A stretch of 64,000 nt of DNA from Uranotaenia lowii (Eukaryota; Arthropoda; Insecta; Diptera; Culicidae), in NCBI RefSeq assembly GCF_029784155.1, contig NC_073691.1, forward strand, positions 123,442,714 through 123,506,713. Reading direction: 5' to 3'. A program made the position numbers and the translations under genes. The notes beneath the pieces were generated by a model that did no database searches, was not told the origin of the DNA, and saw only the letters and a program-made list of their open reading frames with translations. Below are positions 22,001 through 34,000 of the stretch, one piece after another (within the stretch, counting starts at the first letter, position 1; each line of letters opens with the position of its first letter).

Positions 22001-25000
22001 ACGATGTTTCAACATTACCATGAGCATAGTTATTTCAAGAACACGAATTGTGTAATATCAAAATATCATGCGCATGGTAATTTCGACACGAGGAAATTAC
22101 TATGAGCTGTCAAAGTTCGCATAGTAAAAATACTATGTCGTAGTATTATCGCCCAGAATTTTGGTAGAAAATACTAAATCATGGTCGAAAATACTAAATG
22201 ATGGATATAGTAAAATTATCATGACTCTGTATTTGGAAAACCCATGCATTTTTTTCCGTGCAGAGTCAATCAAATTAAAAAACATAGATTTAGCTCCGTT
22301 CAAATATGTGCTTCAGAATAGGTATGGAATTAATTTGAAATTTATAAGTTTTTCAAAAATAATGTTTTACAAAAGAACTGAAAAAAAGCAAAATTAATGA
22401 ACAAAAGTGAAGCGATGCATTTAAATTTCATAAAAACTTTTCGTTTGTTTCATTTCATTAAAAGTAATTTTGGAATTTTTTTGCCAATTTTTTATAAGGA
22501 ACAAAACAAATTGGCTATTTTGTAGAAGTTATTCATAACGTTTTTTCAATAAGTTTTTCAAAATAAACAAATCGCTAAAGTTCGATAAATACTTTTTAAG
22601 AGTACTTAAAATTTATAATTTAAACTAGCAGACCCGGTATACTTCGTCTTACCATGTTCAACTTGGCGTCCATTTTCCATTTTTCCTAGTTTTCTATGCA
22701 TTTACCTTCCTTCCCTTCACTCGAATCGTCCCGCTTAATTTTATCAAAATTAAACCTAAGAATTTTAACTCAACGGGTCTTTGAAAATCCAATTTTTGTA
22801 ACTTGTTCCATAAATAACTGTATGTTGATAGTATGTATGTTTCTTTGGCTGTATTCCATTTAGTAGATTTATGCCGTTTTGTTCGAGTTCACATTATGGT
22901 TTAAACCGAAATAAAAAGTTTCTCATTTATTGGAATATATTGCTTATGAATCTTTTTTAAAATAGAATTTAGAATATCGGTACAATTTTTGAAGTATTTG
23001 CCGAAAATTTTGCCTAACGCAGCGCTTTCAGCTCCCAATTAGCTTTGGTTGGTGTATTTTTTAGAGCTAAAGAAATGAAACACATAAGAAAATATTTTTT
23101 ACTAACCATTTTCAAACAGCTTTTTATTCACCATCCTCATGCTTCGAAGCAGTTTGAATTAAAAACCATATTTTCACCAAAATCATTTCAAAAAGTTTCA
23201 ACTTTCATATTTTCTGTAAAAATATTGATTTTCAAAAAACAATATTAGTTATGTTGACAAACAGAAATATCGAAGTCATTTGTCCCATTTATTGGGGCAA
23301 GTGAAAACACATAGATCTTTTTCAGATGCGTCAGTGAAAAGACTTTAAAATGAATTTAATACTTGTTGTTTCATCGTGTAGTCATCCAGACTGCAACCCT
23401 GGACGAGTAAAACCAACCTACAGTTGCTATAATGAAATATCAGTGAACGATACATTTATACACTAATACTAGAAAAAGAGATCAGAGTAAAATTATGCCA
23501 TATTCGTTTTCATCTTGGTGGTGCACCGGTAGTGCACCAAGTGCTGTCAAAGCGTTTTTTTTATATGAAGATGACAGCAGTTGGTGCACAACCATCTTTC
23601 CACCAGATGAAAACGAATATGGCATTAGATTCCAACTGAACCACACGCGTCTTTATTTCTTTCCGCAAATTCCAACCGAAAATATACAGTCCACCTTTTC
23701 ATTCGCGACCACGCGTAACATTTTGGTCCCGTTCGACCCGGATAGTAACCCGAATACGAAAATATTGTAACATAACGGTTCCAGTAGAAGTTATAAAACG
23801 TTTAGAAACAGTGTAAAAAAACGTTTAGAAAATGATATCTGAAACCATAAAAAACATTGCACTTATCTTGAATTCCAAAACGACGGTCTGTTGAATATGG
23901 CGTTAAGTTATGTTACTGTTTAAAACTGTTAAAACCTTTATATGGAGGAACTGCACTACAAACAGTTTGAGTAACGTCCAGAAACCGCTCTTGGAAAACG
24001 TATTCAGACAACCAAACTGTTAATATTACAGTTTTTCGAAGAGTAATCTTGTATCTAAACAGTAACATTAATAGTAATCAAACGATTCAAAATAACGTAT
24101 TCTCCAACGTTATCCAGAACCGATAGATGGGAATATTATGGAAATTTTCGGATGTTTGATATCAATAAAATTTATCACAATTTATTCACATTATCTTTAT
24201 TGAACTTGATTTACTTACATACGGTGAGAAACTATAATCGATTGATATTCTTTGATGATTCTTGCAGGAAAATCCTACCCGGCCAGGGTCATAACATAAA
24301 GATTCCCGTAGCTCCAGCGCTACGGAATGCTGGGAACCCATCGTTACGAGGGTGATGAATGAGCGAGGAAGCTGAAATCAATTAATGAACATTACTCTTT
24401 TTCATATATTAGGAATATATTATGTGACTTAACTATACTTACGGTAATTATTTCCTGTAGCTTCCGCAGAATCAGTGGTATAGCCAGTAGAATCCCGATT
24501 TCGGAGGGGCGAAAAATTGTTGTTGTGTTTTTCGTCTCTTCCTGTTGTGGGCAGTGGTGCCGACTAGACCGATTTTTCTTAATTGTACCGATATAAAATA
24601 ATATGTGAAAGTAAAAAATGATTTATAGCTTCGATAATTCTAAGTCGTTCTCTTGCATGCATGCTTAACATCAAATTAGTAATTACTGGTTGTTTCTTAA
24701 TGCATGTTATTATTTTATAATGAAAAATGAACTAAAATTGATATTAAGTCCATGGATTCGTAAAGAAACTTTCATAATCAATCATCTTGCATAATGAGCG
24801 TGGTTCAAAACGTCTTGTAAGGCCGATGACATAGTGAATTGGCGCGCTACCTTTAAATCAGACGTCGCCACATGTTTGAAGCAGCCGACGGCTGATCTTA
24901 ACCCGTTCGAGACCGATTGCACACCGTGTGTGCAATGGAATTTTTGTGTCTTTGCCAAAACAATCATTCATTGTGAGTTTATTATTGCTCAGAAAAATAA

Positions 25001-28000
25001 TATTCTTATACCAAAGCAATCCGCAAATGTTAGGCAAAATGTATTGGGAAATAATTTTGATGAAAATCAAACCACATAAAAGTTATCTAAGAGTAAAGTA
25101 CTATGAGTTCGAATGTCGTGAAAAGGCCTCCGTCTCGAATGGGTTAATGAACTCAAATATCAGCGGAAAATTTACTCAGACGTCAGAAAATTCGGCACTC
25201 ATAGAACTCGAGTGCTTGAAGGTGACAACTGAGTAAATGATGATTAGTGCGAGGCGGTCGGACTTGGTTGTTTTCGTGTTACAGGGTTCTGTGACGAAGG
25301 TCGTCCAAATACGGGGTTCTGCGACGAAGGTGGATGGGAGACGAAACACGACGGGCGAAAAAAAAAAATATTTTTTTTTAAATAAATGTGTATGCACAAC
25401 ATTTGGACTTTTGTTATTCATAAAATCAACAAATCCATTATTTTTCTGAAAAATAATATAGGTTTTAACTATTCTAGCATGGAAAAAGCGGCCAAAAACC
25501 GCTTCAGAATTATTCGTGCATTCTGAGTAACCATGGCTCAGTTGTCGCGGCTCAGTAGGTGCGGTTTTGGCGACAACTGAATAGCCGTCACTCTGAACTG
25601 AGTAGCTGAAATTTAGCGAGTTCGTTTAGTATAATGATAGCAAAAAAAAAAAAATAATTATTTTCATAATTATGTACTAATTTTGCACAAAACCAACTGG
25701 CATCTCTGACCGGGCGTTTCGTTGATTTTGACGTGCGAGCATGACAAGTATGACAGAAGGGATGAACGGTTTGTTTAACGGTTCGAGTTCAGTTTTACGA
25801 TTGAAGAAAAATTTAATGAAATCGTTCATATCATTCTATCACCTTTCCAGATACCATCTCACATTTACACATGAACGTTCATATTTCGTTGTTATCGTTG
25901 GCGAAGTAAAGTTAAGAAGAACAGCTACGTTTACAGATACAATCACTATTTCTGAAACCGTAGATGTATCGTAGAGACTGTTTGAGATACGGTTTTTTAG
26001 TATGCGGGAACCGGAAGTGAATCCCCGATTTTGATTCGGGTTTCCGGTGTTGTGAATCTCGGAAGATTGAGCGCTACATCGGTGGCGTGCTGTGATTCGA
26101 AAGCAGCTCATTCGTCGCGTGTGTGGGAATGGGGAGAAGATTCCAGAACTCTAGTCAATCTTGCGCCATATTGGAAAGCCATTGAAGTGCTTTTAATATA
26201 AAGAAATAGTGCTTTTGTTAATGATTTGACCGCTTTGGGCGGATTTTAAGTGCTAGTGAAATCGAACCAAGTTCGAGAAAATTCTGCACTAACAAGTGCG
26301 AAGAAAAAAGGAACGACCGTGGGATGCCATTTTTTCGGTCTTTGAAAATTGTTGAGCCAGCACAGCGGTGCTGTATGAGTGTATTGGTGTCGGGTATACT
26401 CATCGTTAAATGGGTAGTGAGGGCAAGTGACGGCTCGGGAACAGCCTGTTTTTGAAGAAAAGTGAATTGTTGTACTTGCTTGCGCAAGTGTGAGTGATAT
26501 TTTTCGTACGTTCGAATCTTTCGTTCGGTTCGATTGTACGAAACGAAGCAGCACTACTACGTGCAAGAAAAAGTGAGAACGCCTTGCGGTAGTGAGAAGT
26601 GATTTAAGTGAGAAGAAAAGATGATGCGTACACCGCCATCGAGTGCTGACGGTGATCAGCGACAAGAACTGTACGTTGACAATGCAGTGATGCCAAAACA
26701 ACAGAACGTGGTTAAAAGTGAATCTAAAGAACTAAAAGTGATGAAATTTAAAATGGAAGCAATGAAGAGAAATTTAATGAGAGTGGAAGATGGTCTATTG
26801 GATGAAGATGTAGTGCCTAATATGAATCTGCAAAGTAAGCAGTTTTTGCAGCTTCAAGTGAGAATAGTGGAAGCAGCTCACACGGAAGCAGAGGCTCTCA
26901 GGATGCGGCTTTTCGAATTGGATGCTGAGGAAGAAATTCGAGAAGAGTACGAAGCGGATTACATCGAAATTGAACACCTGTATGGTAAGCTGTTTGTGTT
27001 CTTGACCACTCGGATGGATGACATCGAGAGGAAGGAGAAGGAGCAGATATACCCCCCAGCCGTAAGTAACCCACCTTTTTCTACTGCACAATATCATGTG
27101 CCTCCATTGAAAGTTTCTCTACCTACGTTCGACGGAAAATATGAGAATTGGTACGCATTCAAGTCGATGTTTCAGACAGTTATGTCCCGATATAGATCTG
27201 AATCACCAGCAATTAAACTGTACCATTTGCGCAATTCTCTTGTGGATAAAGCAGCAGGTATCATCGATCAAGATATCATCAACAATAATGATTACGATGC
27301 TGCTTGGATGATACTGCAGAATCGTTTCGAAGACCGTCGACTAATTATTGACAAGCACATAGATGCGTTGCTTGATTTGCCGAAACTCAACAGCGAGAGT
27401 GCCACCGATCTTCGTAAACTGATTGATGTGTGCACCAAAAATGTGGATGCTTTGAGGAACTTGGGTTTAAATGTAACTGGGCTGGGGGAAAGTATGCTTC
27501 TTAATCGTATAGCTTCGAGACTGGACAGTGAAACTCGAAAGGCTTGGGAACTATCGCAGAAAATTGATGAACTCCCAGATTACGCTGAAACTATGGAGTT
27601 TTTGCGAGAAAGATGTCGTGTACTGGAGAAAATCAACCTTCTTTCTTCAGTGAAACCAGCTCAAAGAATGCAGAAGCCAATTCGAGTTGTAGGAGATTCC
27701 AAGATGAGAATCAACAGCTTCGTTACTCGCACCGAACAGTGTCCCCACTGCCAAGGAAGTCATGGATTGTGGAAGTGCGACGCTTTTAAAAAGGTTTCTT
27801 TGTCCGATCGCTACACGACGCTGCGCAAAGCCGGTGCTTGCTTCAATTGCTTACAGAAGGGGCATAGAACAACCAACTGCAGTTCCGAGAGCACTTGCAA
27901 GAAGTGCAAAAAGCGGCACCATACAATTCTTCACCCGGAAAACAACAATCAACAGAAGCGATCCGAAACCCCTGCTACATCAACGAAGTTTCCCGAACCA

Positions 28001-31000
28001 AACCAGCATACATCGGAAGCAGCGCCAGCTGCACAGGTTATTCCAGAATCCGAAACCCGATCATCGTTCTGCGTGCAACCCAAGGTAGGAGGAAAGCAGA
28101 TACTGTTATCAACAGCAGTAGTTCTTGTTTGTGGCAACGCTGGAGAACCGTATCCTTGCCGCGTACTTTTGGACTCTGGGTCGCATACAAACTTCGTGAC
28201 TGAAAGCTTTGCTGCACTATTCGCACTGGAGAAGGAACCGGTGCATTTTTCGATCAGCGGTCTCAACGACATCAAGACAAAAGTTCGGTTCAAGATTCAC
28301 ACCATGATCAAATCACGAATCAGCGAATACCATTCTTGCCTCGATTTCCTTGTGGTACCAAGGATTACCGGACTATTGCCATTGACGACGATTGACCCAG
28401 TTCCTCTCTCGATTCCTGACGGTATCCAATTGGCGGACCCGAACTTCTACGTACCGGAAAAGGTTGACATGCTTCTGGGCGCGGAAGTATTTTTCCAAAT
28501 GTTGAAAACCGATCGCCTGCATCTTTCAAGTTCTGCCGTTCTCCAAGATACCCAGTTTGGCTGGGTTCTGAGCGGTGCTATCCCGAAAAAGTGTTCCGGA
28601 GTTGTGCAATCATTCTGTAATACCGTTGAAGACGAAAACCTGGACGCATTAGTGAAGCGATTTTGGCAAATTGATTCCTTTAGTGACCCCGAACCAGAAA
28701 AGGAACCCGAAGAAGAACTCTGCGTCCAACACTACCTGGACACCTACCAACGAGCACCCGATGGACGATATGTGGTCCGCCTTCCATTCAACGGTTTGCA
28801 GCACAAATTGGGAGATTCAAGAGTGATGGCCGAAAAGCGATTCCAAGCCGTTGAGAGACGTCTCGACGCATCACCTGATATCAAGCAACAGTACAGTGAA
28901 TTCCTCAGAGAATACGAAGATCTTGGTCACATGAAGCAGAATACCAACACCGATCAAGATAACCAACATGCTGCATACTACCTGCCCCATCACTACGTGT
29001 TGAAACCAAGCAGTACGACGACAAGATTGAGAGTAGTTTTTGATGGATCTGCCGAGTCTAGTTCAGGCATATCTATCAACAAGACCCAGATGGTTGGACC
29101 GACTGTACAGAGTCATCTTGTGCAAATTCTATTAAATTTCCGCTCCTACAAGTTTGTTTTCACTTTGGACATACCGAAAATGTACCGCCAGGTATTGGTA
29201 CATCAAGATGACATCCCGTATCAACGCATAGTATGGAGAGAGACGCGGAATCAACCCCTGCGAACATACGACCTACAGACAGTAACCTATGGTTTGGCGT
29301 CATCTCCCTTTTTGGCCACTATGACCCTGAACCAATTGGCCGAAGACGAAGGACATCGTTACCCATTAGCAGCCGAAGTTTTGAAAAACTCCTTCTACAT
29401 CGATGACGCACTTACGGGTGCGAACACGCTTGCAGAAATGATTGAACTGAAAAACCAGTTAGTAGCACTGTTGGCAAGAGGTGGCTTCGAAGCGCACAAA
29501 TTCTGCGCGAATTCCGATTTGATTCTAGCTGACGTTCCGAACGAAAATTGCGAAGTGAGCATTAATACAGATCCCAGCATAAATACCATCATGAAGACGC
29601 TCGGCGTTTCATGGAAACCGAAGGAAGATTGTTTCACTTTTGTCGTACCTCAAAATGTCCACTTGAAGATTACCCAAGCAACGAAGCGTTCGATACTCAG
29701 CGACGTCGCCAAGATTTTTGATCCGCTTGGATTTCTCGGTCCGATCAACACAACAGCTAAGTTAATCATACGTGATCTCTGGTCATTGGGATTGGAGTGG
29801 GATGTGCCAGTTCCACCCAACAACTTGAAGGTTTGGAGCAAATTCTACCGTCAGCTGGAGACGCTGAACACTATCTCCATCCCGAGATGGATTTTTGGTG
29901 ATATGGCAAAGAAAGTCGAACTCCATGGGTATGTGGATGCATCGGATGCAGCTTACGGCGCTTGCATCTACGTACGTCTTGTTTTGAACGATGGATCATC
30001 GAGAATGCAGTTGGTCTGTAGCAAGTCTAGAATTCTACCGACTAAGAAGACCAAACAAAAGGAGATCACAACACCCCGAGCAGAACTGCTGGCTGCTCAA
30101 TTACTGGCCCGACTAGTGACACAACTACTTGATCTACTGAAGCGAACTTTTGACTCCATTGTCCTGTGGAGTGACTCCCAAATCGTGCTCTGTTGGCTGC
30201 GTCGTTCTCCAGAAACATTATCAGTGTACGTCGGGAACCGAGTGCGAGAGATACAGCAACTGACGAACACTCTTGAATGGCGGTATATCCCATCGAAGGA
30301 GCCCTGCGGATGTCATCTCCCGAGGTCCGTCACCAACAGGCCTTCAGACGTCTACTTTGTGGTGGAATGGTCCGCCAATAATTCGAACCAATCATACTGA
30401 GTTGCTGAACCCGATTTCCGATGATGAATTACCGGAATTGAGACGAGTCGCCCTACCTACTGTCAATGAACACCCTCGAGTCGAACTATTCTACCGAATC
30501 AGCCGATTTACCATCATGCAGCGATCCATGGCATACGTGGTTCGCTTCTGTGACTACGTCAAGAGTAACAGGAAACGATTGACCAAGGGATCTCTAACAG
30601 TCGATGAAATTCAGCGGTCTACTACACTTATGATACGATTAGTGCAAGCCGAAGCATTTGACACCGAGCGTCGAATGCTTACCAGTCCGGAACAATTCCG
30701 GCATCCCCTGAGACATCTGAACCAATGGTCCGAAAATCAATCAAAACAAACACTCAGGATGCGTTTCCTGTTGGAAACATTCCGATTGTATAATGGGATA
30801 GCGCCTCTCGCTACTGCTTCGCCTGGCTGGTATGCAATCTCGATCAGCGCTCCTATCAGCTATGCAAACCGAGTCGCATCATTCAGAATCATCGGTTCAG
30901 CAAACATCGCATATCGGAGATGAGTGAGATACAAACTGATCTATTCTGAATGTAGCTCACTCAGGATCTGCCTGAATTATATGAAATTCAAAATTATTTT

Positions 31001-34000
31001 TAGCAGGACGAGAAAAATCAAACAGTTGTGCGGGACACCATAAATTCTCAGTAGTTTTAACGTGACGTACGACATTTTAATAAGAGAACTTGTAAAAATT
31101 GAAAAACACGGCGAAAGTGAACATCTTTCCCTCACAAACACAACTGCAATTTGATTTTGATCATACTGATGTTAAAAAACATTATAACAACAAATAAATT
31201 TATTAATTTGCTTTATATCAAATCAAACAAAATACGCTAATGATCGGCTTCATGTATCATTCACTCACTGCCTGATCCATTCACTCCTGATCGAAGACCA
31301 ACAAGATTCGCCATATGCATTGCGCATTGGTGATATTCCAATTTGATGATGGTGCTGCACTGTTTTGACAGCAAGCATCGTGCGAGGTGATCTGTATTTT
31401 AGCGATGAATTGAACGATCGATGATCGGGTAGGTCCAGTAGCAATCAATAACGAAACCCGACCGCTGTACGTTCAGGTGCGAAGTGCAATCAGAAACATT
31501 CATTGAAAATGAGTGATATTCAGAACACTGATCTGAACCCTTTCGTAGACCCAAAAGACGGCATTCTTCGAGTAGATGGTCGCTTGAAGCACGCTGACAT
31601 ACCATACGAAAGCAAACATCAAGCCTTATTGCCGCAGAAGCATCCATTTACTACAGTTTTGTTGCGGCATCTTCATCGTTCCAACATGCATATTGGTCAA
31701 CGAGGACTCCTAGGCATTGTTCGTCAACAATACTGGCCTCTTCACGCCAAAACCCTGATCCCCGACTGATACATCAATGCGTGCCATGCTTCCGGACGAA
31801 TCCCCGTCCGGCAACTCAACTGATGGGCGATCTCCCCGACTACCGTGTTCGACCAGCACCAGTATTTGCAGATACTGGCCTCGATTTTGCGGGGCCCTTC
31901 AAAATTCGTTCGAGTACAGCAACCCGTAAACCGCAGGAGACCAAGGGGTACGTCTGTGTCTTTGTGTGCATGCATACCAGGGCCTTGCACTTGGAAGCCG
32001 TCTCAAACTTGACCTCCGAAGCATTCATAGGCACTTTACAACGTTTCGTGAGTCGTCGTGGAATTCCTCGTAACCTGTATTCGGATAATGCCACCAACTT
32101 TGAAGGAGCGAACAACGAGATGTGTCGACTAGCTGAGCTTTTCCGAAATGAGCACCATAAAAAAAACCTTGAGTGATTACACAGCGATGCGGGCAATTGA
32201 ATGGCATTTCATTCCACCACGCAGCCCCCACTTCGGCGGTATTTGGGAGGCCGGGGTTAAATCGGTGAAATTTCATCTGAAACGAGTACTTGCTGAACAC
32301 AAACTTTCCTACGAGGAGTTGGCAACGGTCCTTACACAAATTGAAGCCATCCTAAATTCCCGTCCTCTTACGCCTACATCAGAAGACCCCAACGATATTG
32401 GTGCTATTACACCTGCACATTTTTTGATCGGCCACGAACTCCAGGCGATACCAGAACCCTCCTATCAACACATCCCTCAAGGTCGACTCTCAAGATGGCA
32501 GTTTGTGCAGGACTTGAAGCAGAAGTTCTGGAACGTGTGGATGATCGACTATCTTCACGAGTTGCAGCGTCGTCAGAAGGACTTCAAGGTTACGAAACTC
32601 AAGGTTGGCGCACTTGTCTTGGTTATCGACGACAACACACCACCGCTTCAGTGGCTGCTTGCTCGAATTACCGACCTGTATCCTGGTCCTGATAACGTCG
32701 TTCGTGTGGTCGGACTGCGGACACAAACCGGAACAACAAGGATAGCAGTCAAGAAGATTTGTTTGTTGCCCCTGGACAACGAGGAGGTCGAAGGAGATTT
32801 GAAATGAACCATTTCAACGGGCCGGAGGATGTTTCATCGTGTAGTCATCCAGACTGCAACCCTGGACGAGTAAAACCAACCTACAGTTGCTATAATGAAA
32901 TATCAGTGAACGATACATTTATATACTACACACAAAACTTTCGGGGCTCCACTTAGCAAAATTTCGCTGTTACTTTCCGTTAGCAAAAATATTTTTTTAC
33001 TGTTCAGTTAGCAAAAAGCTACATTTACTTGATTTTAGTAATAAAAAAGGTCATTTTACTAGATTTTAGTAAAACGAAGGTTTTTCAGCCGCTTTGTTCA
33101 CAGTCAGCAGCCGCCGCGCCAGTTGGGAGAAAAACAAAAAGCTGTCGCGATTAAGTGCGGTTCCGGATGTTCGTTGGTGGTGGTTCTTGTGGTGGCCAAC
33201 TCCACGACTAAATGGTATCTGAATCGACACCGGATGCTTACAGGTAAGGTCCGATCTTAAAATGTTTAGATTGTCCAATTTTTAAATTTCAAATTTGTGT
33301 GTTTGTTTTTTTTCTACCAGGTTAAAACTGCAACACGAAACCCGCAACAGTCCGGCAATAAAGAAGGACCACAACTGGAAACAAGCTGCATCCGGCAAAC
33401 ACCCCGATGCTTTCTTTAATGAAGATGGCATGGGATTTCGCTAGCCAGTAGGTGCGTTCCCAGGATCGGAATTTCCGTTTGACAAAAAGTGTGATTTTTT
33501 TAATGTTAAAAATAAATTATAAGTGAATGAAATTTGTGTATTCTACTCAATAATCAAACATTCCCCTGATTCTCCAGAGAAAAAATAACAGAACATGAAA
33601 TTACGGATCCGGGCAATCTTTTTCTCCGGTTTTTGCTAAAAATATGAGTAAAAACAGCGGCGGCTAACTTTTTTACTCGTTTGCTAAACTTTTAGTTAAA
33701 AAATATTGCTAAATTGATTGCTAAGTTTCTAGCTGGTCAAATTTGAGCAAAATTTTGCTAAATTCCGGCCTCGAAAATTTTGTGTGTACACACAAAATTT
33801 TCGGGGCTCCACTTAGCAAAAATTCAGTGTTACTTTCCATTAGCAAAAATATTTTTTTACTTTCGAGTTAGCAAAAAGCTAAATTTACTTGATATTAGCA
33901 ATAAAAAAGACCATATTACTTGATTTTAGTAAAACAAAGTTTTTTTTAGCCGCTTTGTTCACAGACAGCAGCCGCCGCGCCAGTTGGGAGAAAAATAAAA

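Noticed and set aside
21007..22260. Evenly spaced CATAGTAAAATT motifs that look like a CRISPR array
   Set aside because: Repeats alternate in orientation, spacing is irregular, and the host is a eukaryote; they are subterminal repeats of a transposon.
24152..25236. Short plus- and minus-strand frames of 60-100 codons in the BEL/Pao leader
   Set aside because: They have no recognisable motif, lie in a repeat mosaic and overlap on both strands.
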